Positions 44,764 to 53,597 of a stretch of DNA of 64,000 nucleotides are shown one piece after another. Origin of the DNA: Verrucomicrobiota bacterium (GTDB lineage Bacteria > Verrucomicrobiota > Verrucomicrobiia > Limisphaerales > JADLHS01); contig JAKQDQ010000028.1 of assembly GCA_029573725.1 (NCBI GenBank), positions 186,001 through 250,000 of the forward strand. The letters run 5' to 3'. Numbering within the stretch: the first letter of the stretch is position 1; every line of letters starts with the position of its first letter. The translations under genes were made by a program, and so were the position numbers. The notes under the pieces were generated by a model. It was not told the DNA's origin. It saw only the letters and a list, made by a program, of their open reading frames with translations, and did no database searches.

Positions 44764-46239
44764 TTAGTACACCTTCCGCAGGTTGGAAGGCAGGATGTTC
44801 AATTCCATGCGATATTTCGCCACCGTGCGGCGCGCAATAACGATGCCCTTGTCTTTGAGCAGCTTGACCACTTCCTGGTCGGACAACGGCTTGCCGGCGT
44901 CCTCGGATTTGAAAATTTCCGCAATCATGTCCTTGACGCTGGTGTTGGACACATTGGCGCCGGAATCGGTCTGCAAACCGGCGGTGAAGAAGTATTTCAT
45001 CTCGAAGACGCCCTGCGGCGTTTCCATGTATTTGCCCGAGACGGCCCGGCTCACGGTGGTTTCATGCACGCCCACCACTTCCGCCACCTGCACCATGGTC
45101 AACGGCTTGAGAAACGCCACGCCCTTCTCCATAAACTCGCGCTGCCGTTTGACGATTTCGCGCGCAATGTTGCCGATGGTGCTTTGTCGCTGGTGCAGGC
45201 TTTTGATCAGAAACTTTCCCGCGCGGATCTTCTCGCGGATGTAGTTCTTCACTTCGGCGCTGTTGGCGCTCTGGCTCATCAAGTCCTTGTAAACATTGCT
45301 GATGCGCAAATGGGGAATGTGCTCGTTGTTCGTGGTGACGGTGAAATCACCGCCACTGCGTTTGACGAAAACTTCCGGCAGCACAAAATGGTCGGCCTGC
45401 GCGAGGAAGGCGCGCCCGGGGCGGGGTTCGAGTTGCGCAATCGAGGCCATGGCCTCCTGCACCTCTTCAAGGGTGGCGCCGGTGCCCCGGGCGATTTCCG
45501 GCACCCGCCGCTTGCCCAGGGCATCCATGTGATCGCGGATGATCCGGTATTCAAGCGAGTCCTGCTGCTGTGCATGTTCCAGCTGCAACAGGAGGCATTC
45601 CCGCAGGTCCCGCGCGCCGACCCCGGCCGGTTCAAAAGTCTGAATCACCTTGAGCACCTCGAGGATTTTCTCTCCCGCCACGTTGGCAATGGCGGCGACT
45701 TCCTCGATCGAGGCCTTCAGATAGCCGTAGTCATCAATGTTCCCAATGATTGCCTCGGCCACCTGGAGGTCGGCGGGCGTCAAGTTTGTGTCGCGCACCT
45801 GCTCCAGCAAACTTTCCGCGAGAGTGGTGGCGGCGACCAGCGAATCGAACATGAACTGTCGTTTTTCCTCATCCTCCGCCGAAGCGCGCGTGGGCACATT
45901 GGTTTGCGCAAAATGATCGCGCCAGTCCTGGTCCAACTGCACCAGCCGGTCAAATTCCGCCTGAAAATCGTCCACGCTCTCGCCGCCTTCCCCCGCCTCG
46001 GAGGGCTCCGCCGGGTCCCCCGTTTCACTCGCGCTCCCGCTCTCCACTTCGCGATCCGTCAGGTCGGTGTCGCCGTCGGCGTCAATTTCCTCCAACACTG
46101 GATTCTGCTGCAGTTCCGCTTCCACCAGGGCTTTGAGTTCCAACGTCGGCGCCTGCAACAACGCCAGGGACTGCTGAAGTTGGGGGGCCAAAACCAGCGA
46201 CTGCGTCAACCGTTGCGACAGATGTAAACCTTGCGCCAT
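44764..46239 (-). CDS. rpoN: RNA polymerase sigma-54 factor
   Basis: RpoN directs polymerase to -24/-12 promoters and needs an AAA+ activator. The 491-residue protein has the N-terminal activator-interacting region (LHLSQRLTQSLVLAPQLQQSLALLQAPTLELKALVE, in parts), a linker rich in acidic residues, the core-binding region and the C-terminal RpoN box ARRTVAKYRMELNILPS. The DNA-binding helix is in VQVAEVVGVHETTVSRAVSGKYMETP. ATG 46239 is chosen; the frame extends 12 codons upstream over the promoter. No enhancer-binding activator is in the window. It is upstream of the LptF/G gene. Confidence 0.96.
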   Translation of the reverse strand: MAQGLHLSQRLTQSLVLAPQLQQSLALLQAPTLELKALVEAELQQNPVLEEIDADGDTDLTDREVESGSASETGDPAEPSEAGEGGESVDDFQAEFDRLVQLDQDWRDHFAQTNVPTRASAEDEEKRQFMFDSLVAATTLAESLLEQVRDTNLTPADLQVAEAIIGNIDDYGYLKASIEEVAAIANVAGEKILEVLKVIQTFEPAGVGARDLRECLLLQLEHAQQQDSLEYRIIRDHMDALGKRRVPEIARGTGATLEEVQEAMASIAQLEPRPGRAFLAQADHFVLPEVFVKRSGGDFTVTTNNEHIPHLRISNVYKDLMSQSANSAEVKNYIREKIRAGKFLIKSLHQRQSTIGNIAREIVKRQREFMEKGVAFLKPLTMVQVAEVVGVHETTVSRAVSGKYMETPQGVFEMKYFFTAGLQTDSGANVSNTSVKDMIAEIFKSEDAGKPLSDQEVVKLLKDKGIVIARRTVAKYRMELNILPSNLRKVY

Positions 46240-46249
46240 AGTGGCTCCG

Positions 46250-46277
46250 ATTTTACCGGCGCATGTCGCTGACACAA
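46250..46277 (-). promoter_or_regulatory. Promoter of rpoN (near-leaderless)
   Basis: On the minus strand TTGTGT, a 16-base spacer and TAAAAT precede the rpoN ATG (46239) by 10 bases. Confidence 0.5.
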
Positions 46278-46378
46278 GGAGAACTTAACCCGCCCCGCTT
46301 TGCGGGCACGTCCCCGCTCAGGTCTGGTCCGGGCTGCCGCAACGCTCCTCCACGCGGACGAACAAACCATTTTGTTTT

Positions 46379-46406
46379 TTGCTTCCGTGCGCCGTTGTGG
46401 TTAAAA
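46379..46406 (+). promoter_or_regulatory. Possible promoter of addB
   Basis: TTGCTT, a 16-base spacer and TTAAAA are followed by 8 bases and the addB ATG at 46415. The -35 box is weak, but the spacing to the start matches the other start-abutting promoters here. Confidence 0.4.
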
Positions 46407-46414
46407 CGACGGGA

Positions 46415-49400
46415 ATGCAAACGCGGTTTCTTCTCGGACCAGCGGGCAGCGGCAAAACCTTCCGCTGCCTCGCGGAAATCCGCCAGGAACTGCTCCGCGC
46501 GCCGGACGGCCCGCCGCTGCTCTTGCTGTCCCCGAAACAGGCCACCTTTCAGCTTGAACGACAGTTGCTCAGCTCGAACGACCTGAAGGGTTTCACGCGG
46601 CTGCAAATCCTGTCCCTGGACCGCCTCGCGCAATTCGCGCTTCGAGATGCGGGCACTGAACCCCGGTGGCTGGACGATGAAGGGCGCATCATGGTTCTGC
46701 GGGCCCTGCTGAACCGCCATGCCGGTGAGCTGCGCGTCTTTCACGCCACCGCGCGACTGCCGGGCTTCGCCAGACGGCTCAGTGGCCTGTTCCGGGAACT
46801 GCAACGGCAGCAGCTTTCCGCCGACAAGCTGCGCGCCTTGGCGGAGCGAATGACCGAGCCGGTGCAGCTCGCCGACAAGTTGCGCGATCTGGCGCGGCTG
46901 CTCGCCGCTTATCGGCGGTGGCTGGAAAACCACCAACTGGAGGACCTCGACGGCCTGCAGACGGCGGCCGCGGAACTGTTATCGCAGCAGTTCCCGACCG
47001 GCCGGAAGTTGCCCGCGGGCCGCATTGGAGGTCTGTGGCTGGACGGATTCGCCGAGCTGACGGCACAGGAGCTGGATTTGCTCGCGGCGGTAGTGCCGCT
47101 GGCGGAGCGCGCGACGCTGGCTTTTTGCCTGCCGGGAACTTTGCCCCACGACCCGGGTTGGCTGTCTCCCTGGAGCGTCATTGGGCAGACGGTGTTCCGT
47201 TGCCGTGAACGCCTCGCGCAGCTGCCCAATGTGGAAATTTCCGTCGAAGAAATTCCCCCTTCCCGCGCCTGCTCACGCTTTGCCGGCGCGCCGGATCTGG
47301 CGCATCTGGCCGCGGCCTGGCCCTGCCGCGCCAGCCCCCCTTCCCTGCCGGAAATTCCGCCGCGCCTCCGTGCCGCCGTCTGCGCCAATCCGGAAGCGGA
47401 GGCGACGCTGGCCGCGCGCGAGATCCGGCGGTTCGTACGCAACGGCGGACGCTACCGTGAGGCGGCGGTTCTGCTGCGCTCCCTGACCGGCTACGATCAT
47501 CTCTTGCGCCGTGTTTTCACCCGATACGAAATTCCGTTTTTTCTCGACCGGCGGGAACCGGTGTCCCACCACCCGCTGGCGGAACTGACCCGGTATGCCC
47601 TGCGCACGATCGCCTTTCGCTGGCGTCATGAGGACTGGTTCGGCGCCCTGAAAACCGGGTTCATGCCGGCCACGGAAGCCAGGATTGACGAGCTGGAAAA
47701 CTGGGCGCTGCAGCATGGCTGGACGGGAGAGATCTGGCTGCGCCCCCTGCCGCTGGCGCACCCGCCCGGCCACCTCGCCGACGCCGAGCCGCTGCGCCGA
47801 CATCTGCTGCCGCCTTTTCAAACTTTGGACAGCCGGATCGCCGAACCGCTTTCCGGAACAGCCCTGGCGCAGGCGTTGCGGGATTTCTGGCAGGCGCTCG
47901 ACGTGGAACGCACCTTGCACGAATGGAACGAGGCCGCGACCCGACTGGCCGCACCGACGCTTCGGGGTGCGGTGCATTTGACTGTGCTGGAACAACTGGA
48001 CCAGTGGCTCGACAACCTCGTGCTGGCGTTCCCCTCGGAATCACTTTCCCTGCGCGAGTGGCTGCCCATTCTCGAAGCCGGACTGGCGCACCTCACGGTC
48101 GGCGCAATTCCGCCCACGCTGGATCAGGTGCTGATTGGGACGGTGGACCGTTCCCGTAATCCGGAGCTGAAACTGGCGTTGGTGCTGGGGCTCAATGAGG
48201 GGCGTTTCCCGGCGCCTCCGGCCGAGGATCCGCTGCTCAACGAACTGGAGCGGAGCGCGCTCCAGTCGCACGGGGCGGCACTCGGCACGGCGTTTCGCCC
48301 GCGTTTGGGGCACGAATGGTTTTATGGTTACATTGCCTGCACCCGCGCCCGGGAGCGGCTGGTCCTGACTTGCGCGCGCACTGATGACGACGGGAGGAAA
48401 CTGAACCCCTCCCCGTTCTTCGATCACCTCCAGAAAATTTTCCCGACGCTGGCCATTGAATCCTGGCAGGCTCCGCCAGCGTTCCACGAAGTCGAGCATG
48501 CGAGCGAAATCATCGTGCCGTGCCTGCAACTTCCAGCCGCCCCGGACTTCGCGCTGCCGCTGCTGACCGGGCTTCGTGCGCGTGCGGCGCAGCTGGTCGA
48601 AGCCAATCAAGCCCGCTTGTCCCCGGCCACCCTGGCCCAGTTGTACGGCAATGAACTGAGCACCTCGATCAGCCAGCTCGAAGCCTACGCCGCCTGCCCC
48701 TTCAAGTTCTTCGTCCAACACGCGCTGCGCGCGCAGGAGCGGCAGGAATACGAGTTCGACGCGCGCGAGCGCGGGTCATTCCAGCACCTGGTCCTCACCA
48801 CCTTCCACGAAAGCCTCGCGCGCGAAAACCTCCGCTGGCGGGACGTGTCACCCGCACAGGCGGCGGCGCGGGTGCGGCGCATCGGCACGGAGTTGTTGCC
48901 GGCCTATCGCGACGGCCTGCTGGTGAGTGACGCGGCCCGTCGCTTCGACGCCGAACAGCTTTTACTTTCCTTGCAAACCTTGATCCGCGTCTTGATCGGT
49001 TGGGCGCAGGATTACCGATTCGATCCCGTTCGTGTGGAAGCGGGTTTCGGTTCGAGCCGGAACAGTCTCTGGCCCGCCTGCCGCTTTCCGCTGGGGACGC
49101 AGCGCGCCCTGTCACTGCACGGTCGGATTGACCGGATTGATCTTTACCGCGATGCGTCCGCGGATGCGGCGCTGGTCGTAGTGATGGATTACAAGTCGAG
49201 CGATCACCGGTTGAACGACGTGCAGCTTTATCACGGATTGCAGTTGCAACTGCCAACCTACCTGCTTGCACTGGAGCGCATGCCCGAAGTGCCCGGCACC
49301 TTTGGAGTAAGCCGGCTCACCGCCGCGGGCGCGTTCTACATCAACCTCCAGGGAAGCTTTGAATCGTCGCCCCATCGCGGAAACGCCCTGGGCGATCCCG

Positions 49401-49735
49401 CCCAGGTCCTCCGCAAAGCATTTCAGCACGCGGGGCGCTTCGACACCTCCCAGCTGGAAAAGTTTGATCCCAAAAACTCGGGCGAACAGTTCAAAATCTC
49501 GCCGCAAGCCCGGCAGGGAATGAAGGCCGAGGCCTTCCGCGCCCTCCTGGAGCAAACCGCGGCCACCTTGCTCCGGTTCGGCGTCGAAATCTACGGCGGC
49601 AACATTGCCCCCGCTCCATACCGTCTGGGCACAAGGACCGCCTGCGATTTATGCGAATTTGCCGCAATCTGCCGGTTCGACCGCTGGACGCAACCCTTTC
49701 GAATTTTGGAAAAACCCAAACCTGCCCGCGGATGA
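46415..49735 (+). CDS. addB: AddB subunit of the AddAB helicase-nuclease
   Basis: AddAB resects double-strand breaks for homologous recombination. The 1106-residue protein starts with Walker A FLLGPAGSGKTFRCL and continues with a helicase-like fold that lacks most other motifs. The C-terminal PD-(D/E)XK nuclease has VVVMDYKSSDHRLND and GLQLQLPTYLLALE. Iron-sulfur cysteines are visible: one in AYAACPFKFFVQ, and three in TACDLCEFAAICRFD. ATG 46415 is used, since the 12 upstream codons lie in the promoter. addA follows after 97 bases, the usual order. Confidence 0.93.
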   Translation: MQTRFLLGPAGSGKTFRCLAEIRQELLRAPDGPPLLLLSPKQATFQLERQLLSSNDLKGFTRLQILSLDRLAQFALRDAGTEPRWLDDEGRIMVLRALLNRHAGELRVFHATARLPGFARRLSGLFRELQRQQLSADKLRALAERMTEPVQLADKLRDLARLLAAYRRWLENHQLEDLDGLQTAAAELLSQQFPTGRKLPAGRIGGLWLDGFAELTAQELDLLAAVVPLAERATLAFCLPGTLPHDPGWLSPWSVIGQTVFRCRERLAQLPNVEISVEEIPPSRACSRFAGAPDLAHLAAAWPCRASPPSLPEIPPRLRAAVCANPEAEATLAAREIRRFVRNGGRYREAAVLLRSLTGYDHLLRRVFTRYEIPFFLDRREPVSHHPLAELTRYALRTIAFRWRHEDWFGALKTGFMPATEARIDELENWALQHGWTGEIWLRPLPLAHPPGHLADAEPLRRHLLPPFQTLDSRIAEPLSGTALAQALRDFWQALDVERTLHEWNEAATRLAAPTLRGAVHLTVLEQLDQWLDNLVLAFPSESLSLREWLPILEAGLAHLTVGAIPPTLDQVLIGTVDRSRNPELKLALVLGLNEGRFPAPPAEDPLLNELERSALQSHGAALGTAFRPRLGHEWFYGYIACTRARERLVLTCARTDDDGRKLNPSPFFDHLQKIFPTLAIESWQAPPAFHEVEHASEIIVPCLQLPAAPDFALPLLTGLRARAAQLVEANQARLSPATLAQLYGNELSTSISQLEAYAACPFKFFVQHALRAQERQEYEFDARERGSFQHLVLTTFHESLARENLRWRDVSPAQAAARVRRIGTELLPAYRDGLLVSDAARRFDAEQLLLSLQTLIRVLIGWAQDYRFDPVRVEAGFGSSRNSLWPACRFPLGTQRALSLHGRIDRIDLYRDASADAALVVVMDYKSSDHRLNDVQLYHGLQLQLPTYLLALERMPEVPGTFGVSRLTAAGAFYINLQGSFESSPHRGNALGDPAQVLRKAFQHAGRFDTSQLEKFDPKNSGEQFKISPQARQGMKAEAFRALLEQTAATLLRFGVEIYGGNIAPAPYRLGTRTACDLCEFAAICRFDRWTQPFRILEKPKPARG

Positions 49736-49832
49736 AGCACCCCCGCCGTCCTCCACCAGTCCGAAGCCTGCCCGCCGGCCCCGCCGCCCCGAACCTGCCG
49801 TGCGAACGGCGTCCCGACTCCCGCACCCGCTC

Positions 49833-52800
49833 ATGAACCAATTGACCGAGCAACAGCATGCCGCCTGCGTCGCCCGAGGAAACGTGCTGGTGGCGGCTGG
49901 AGCGGGCACCGGAAAAACCAGCACCGTCACGGAGCGCTGCTTGGAACTGATCCTTCACGAACAGGTGAACGGAACACGATGCGGCATTGACCAGATCCTG
50001 ATGGTGACGTTCACCGATGCCGCCGCCGCGGAAATGCGGCAGCGTCTCCGCGAACGCCTCCGGCAGGTGGTGGCCGCCTCGAGCCCTGCCGCCCCCTCCG
50101 CGTCCCGGTCCGCCGCGCCGGCCGTCGAACCGGCGGCTTCCGCAACCAGCGACGCGCGTCATTTGACCGAACAGCTCGCCCTGTTGGAGACGGCAAACAT
50201 CTCGACGCTGCACGGCTTCTGCCTGGAACTGGTGCGTCGAAATTTCCATCAACTCGGCCTGGACCCCGCGTGCGTGGTTTTGGACGAGACACAGACCGCC
50301 CCGCTGATTCACTCCCTGCTTGACCAGCTGTTTCTCGAACATTACGCAGCGACCAGCGAAGCCTCCGAGAGGGTGCGGGAACTGGTGCGGACGTACGGAC
50401 GTGGAAGCGATCGAAAAATTCGCGAATGGATCGTGAAGTTGCACCGCTACAGCCAGACGCTTCCAGATCCCGCGGCCTGGTTCTCGGCGCAAACGGCGGC
50501 CTTCTCCGCCCTGGCGCCAACGGCCTGGCAGGAACAATTCATTCCCGCCGTTGCCGACTGGTCCCGGGTGTGGAACTCGCCCATCAGCGAATCGGCGGAG
50601 GCGTGCACGAATCTGGCCATCTGCCAGGCCGCCCTGCACCGGCTTCTGCACAACCCGCTGACCCTGCCGCAGATCGCCGACGAACTCGAAGCCATCAACC
50701 AGGCAAACACATCCTGGGCACGCGGCACCGCCAGCCGCTATCGCGACCCTCTGAAGCCGTTTTTCGAGGACGCCAAATTCCTCTCGCTGCTGGCGCAGAA
50801 TCGCGGCGCGGCCTTTGACGAGGATTGGGAATGGGCGCGCCACCCGATGCTGGTGCTGCTGGGATTGGCGCAGGAATTCAGCCGGCGTTTTGCGCAAGCC
50901 AAGCGCGAACTCGGCGGAATCGATTTTGCCGATCAGGAGCAGTTTGCCTTGCGGCTCTTGCTGACGGACACGGGGCAGCCCACCCCCATTGCCCGGGCGT
51001 GCCGGGAAAAATTCGCCTTCGTCTTTGTGGATGAATGTCAGGACATCAACGCGGCGCAGGACGCCATCCTGCGCGCAGTCAGCCGGGAGGGCGCCGCCGC
51101 AAACCGGTTTCTCGTTGGTGACGTCAAGCAAAGCATCTATCGCTTCCGTCTCGCCGACCCGCGCATCTTCCAAAACTATGAACGGACCTGGGCGGCGGCG
51201 CAGCCGACCCCGAATCAAGTTCTGCCGTTGACGGAAAACTTTCGCAGCGCTGAAGGGTTGTTGAATTTCGTCAACTCGGTCTTTACGGACTTGATGGGCC
51301 CGGCGATTGGCGGCCTGACCTATGAACGGGAAGCGCAGTTGCGATTTGGCGCCGCGGCGGCGCGGGCGGCCATGGCGGCCCGGGCCGATCCCGGTCCGCG
51401 CGTGGACCTCCATGTGCTCACCCGGGACGACCTGGCCGACGACAATTTCGAAGCCGCCCCGACCACCGCCGATCCCAATGCGGAGGATTTGCGCGCGGTC
51501 GAACGCGAGGCCCGGGTCATTGCCATGGAGTTCCAACGCCTCAAGGCATCCGGATATCAAATCGCGACTTCGCACCATGGCCAGCCGGGCTTTCGCCCGG
51601 TCGAATATGCGGACATGGTCGTCCTGTTGCGCGCCGCCACGGGGAAGGCCGAAATCTTTGCCCGGGCGTTCCATCAATGCGGCATTCCCCTGCAGGCGAA
51701 CCGCGCGGGATTCCTGGACGCGCAGGAAATCGCCGACGTCTTGAATCTGTTGCGTCTCCTCGACAATCCGCTGCAGGACCTTCCCCTGCTGGCCGTGCTG
51801 CGTTCCCCCTTTGCCGGATTGACCGTCGAAGAACTCGCGCAGATGCGCATCGCCGCTCCGAAGGGGCTTCTCTGGACCGCCATGCAACAATTGCGGGCAT
51901 CCGCTGATTTCGCCTCCACCGGATGGCACGTCAAGCTGGTCGCGTTTCACGACCGCTTCCACCGCTGGCGCGAATTGATCCGGCACGCCCCGCTGACCCA
52001 TTGCCTGGAAACGGCCCTGCTGGACACGCACTACGAAATTTTGCTGCGCACCCGCGAGCGCGGCGCGGAACGGGTAGCCAACGTGCGGCGTTTGGTTGAG
52101 CTGGCCCGCCGGTTTGACCCTTATCAGCGCGAGGGCCTGTTCCGTTTTCTGCGCTTCGTTGCCGACCAGGAAGCCGCCGGAGTGGAGCATCAGCCCGCCG
52201 AGGTGGTTCCGCCCGACGCCGTGCGCTTGATGACGATTCATGCCAGCAAGGGCCTGGAGTTTCCGATCGTGGCGGTGGCCGGACTGGGCTCGCGCTTCAA
52301 CCTCAGCGATCTCAACGAGGACATTTTGTTAAGTGAAACCATTGGCCTCGCGCCCCGGATCGTGCCCCCGCATTCCCGCAGCAAATATCCCAGTTTCGCG
52401 CACTGGCAGGCCCGGCGGCAGGAACAGCGCGCGAGGTGGGGCGAGGAATTGCGACTCCTCTACGTGGCGCTAACGCGCGCCCGTGATCGGCTGTTGCTCG
52501 TGGGCAGCACCGCGCAAAAGAAGGAAATCGAGCAATGGCGCACTCCCGTCAAAATCACGGATTACGCCCGGCTGAGAGCCAACAGCTGCCTGGCCTGGTT
52601 GCGCCTCTGGTTTGCGCAGCATTGCGCCGCCGGGCAATGGACTCACGAAACCCGCGGCCAAAATTCGCTGCTGTCCTGGCACTTTCATGGAGCGGACGCG
52701 GCGGCCGTTCTGCCGCCCGAAACCCAGGAAGTCCCCCCGGACGCAGTGCCGGCCATGCCGTCGGCCGCACAGCGGCAGGAAATTCAAGCCCGCATCCACT

Positions 52801-53495
52801 GCCCGTATCCACACGCCGCGGCAACGGTTGAACCGGCCAAAACCACCGTCACGACCCTGCGGCGGCGGATCGTGGATGCCGACACGGAGGAGACCCGACC
52901 ACTATTCTTCGGCCCTGCCGCACTGCGGCGCGGCGACCGCAGCGCCACGCTCTCCGCAGCGGAAATCGGCACGGCCCACCACCTCTTCCTGGAATTCGTC
53001 AACCTTGCCAGAACCCAGACCGAACTGGATCTGCGCAACGAAGCGACGCGGCTGCTTGCGTCCGGTCACCTGAGTGCGGCGCAGGTGGCGGAGCTGAATT
53101 TCGCCGGCCTGAGCCGGTTCTGGTCCTCGGAGCTTGGGGAGCGTCTGCGCCAGGCGCCACCAGAACGGATCAACCGTGAGCTGCCTTTCACGATCCGTCT
53201 GGATCAGCAGACATTGCGGGCCCTTGGGCAGCTGCCCTTCCTCCCGACCGGGCTGTCGGATGAATTCATGGTGGTGCAGGGCCAGATAGATATCGCGGTG
53301 ATTTCACCGGAACAAATCTGGGTGGTGGACTTCAAAACGGATGCCGTGGATCACGCAAGCTTGCCGCAAAAAATTGACCAGTACCGTCCCCAATTGACGA
53401 TTTATGCCACGGCCCTGGAAGCCATCTACCGTCGTCCCGTGACGGAGCGGTGGTTGCACTTTTTCGGGTTGGACCACAGCGTGCGCCTGCCCTAG
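49833..53495 (+). CDS. addA: AddA subunit, UvrD-type helicase-nuclease
   Basis: The 1220-residue protein is the motor subunit of AddAB. Helicase motifs are NQLTEQQHAACVA (Q motif), Walker A VAAGAGTGKTST, MVTFTDAAAAEMRQRL, Walker B FVFVDECQDINAAQ, LVGDVKQSIYRFR, LTENFRS, MTIHASKGLEFPIV and LLYVALTRARDRLL. The C-terminal nuclease has WVVDFKTDAVD and YRPQLTIYATAL. ATG 49833 is chosen because it opens the Q motif; the frame is open upstream into addB. It follows addB by 97 bases. Confidence 0.94.
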   Translation: MNQLTEQQHAACVARGNVLVAAGAGTGKTSTVTERCLELILHEQVNGTRCGIDQILMVTFTDAAAAEMRQRLRERLRQVVAASSPAAPSASRSAAPAVEPAASATSDARHLTEQLALLETANISTLHGFCLELVRRNFHQLGLDPACVVLDETQTAPLIHSLLDQLFLEHYAATSEASERVRELVRTYGRGSDRKIREWIVKLHRYSQTLPDPAAWFSAQTAAFSALAPTAWQEQFIPAVADWSRVWNSPISESAEACTNLAICQAALHRLLHNPLTLPQIADELEAINQANTSWARGTASRYRDPLKPFFEDAKFLSLLAQNRGAAFDEDWEWARHPMLVLLGLAQEFSRRFAQAKRELGGIDFADQEQFALRLLLTDTGQPTPIARACREKFAFVFVDECQDINAAQDAILRAVSREGAAANRFLVGDVKQSIYRFRLADPRIFQNYERTWAAAQPTPNQVLPLTENFRSAEGLLNFVNSVFTDLMGPAIGGLTYEREAQLRFGAAAARAAMAARADPGPRVDLHVLTRDDLADDNFEAAPTTADPNAEDLRAVEREARVIAMEFQRLKASGYQIATSHHGQPGFRPVEYADMVVLLRAATGKAEIFARAFHQCGIPLQANRAGFLDAQEIADVLNLLRLLDNPLQDLPLLAVLRSPFAGLTVEELAQMRIAAPKGLLWTAMQQLRASADFASTGWHVKLVAFHDRFHRWRELIRHAPLTHCLETALLDTHYEILLRTRERGAERVANVRRLVELARRFDPYQREGLFRFLRFVADQEAAGVEHQPAEVVPPDAVRLMTIHASKGLEFPIVAVAGLGSRFNLSDLNEDILLSETIGLAPRIVPPHSRSKYPSFAHWQARRQEQRARWGEELRLLYVALTRARDRLLLVGSTAQKKEIEQWRTPVKITDYARLRANSCLAWLRLWFAQHCAAGQWTHETRGQNSLLSWHFHGADAAAVLPPETQEVPPDAVPAMPSAAQRQEIQARIHCPYPHAAATVEPAKTTVTTLRRRIVDADTEETRPLFFGPAALRRGDRSATLSAAEIGTAHHLFLEFVNLARTQTELDLRNEATRLLASGHLSAAQVAELNFAGLSRFWSSELGERLRQAPPERINRELPFTIRLDQQTLRALGQLPFLPTGLSDEFMVVQGQIDIAVISPEQIWVVDFKTDAVDHASLPQKIDQYRPQLTIYATALEAIYRRPVTERWLHFFGLDHSVRLP

Positions 53496-53562
53496 CCGGA
53501 GGGTGTTCCCCGGCGGAACCGGGAGGCAGGCTTCCGGGCAGGCGGGTGGGGATTTCCACGTC

Positions 53563-53591
53563 TTGAAATTTCGGCTGTTACCCCGTAGCTT
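53563..53591 (+). promoter_or_regulatory. Promoter of the subtilase gene (leaderless type)
   Basis: TTGAAA, a 17-base spacer and TAGCTT are followed after six bases by the GTG start at 53598. No ribosome binding site is visible. Confidence 0.65.
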
Positions 53592-53597
53592 CACGCC

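Noticed and set aside
44050..46227. A 725-codon plus-strand frame across rpoN and the LptF/G gene
   Set aside because: It is antisense to two well-supported genes and has shadow-like composition.
49491..52241. A 916-codon minus-strand frame across addA
   Set aside because: It is antisense to a helicase with all motifs present, and its translation is Arg/Gly-rich without domains.
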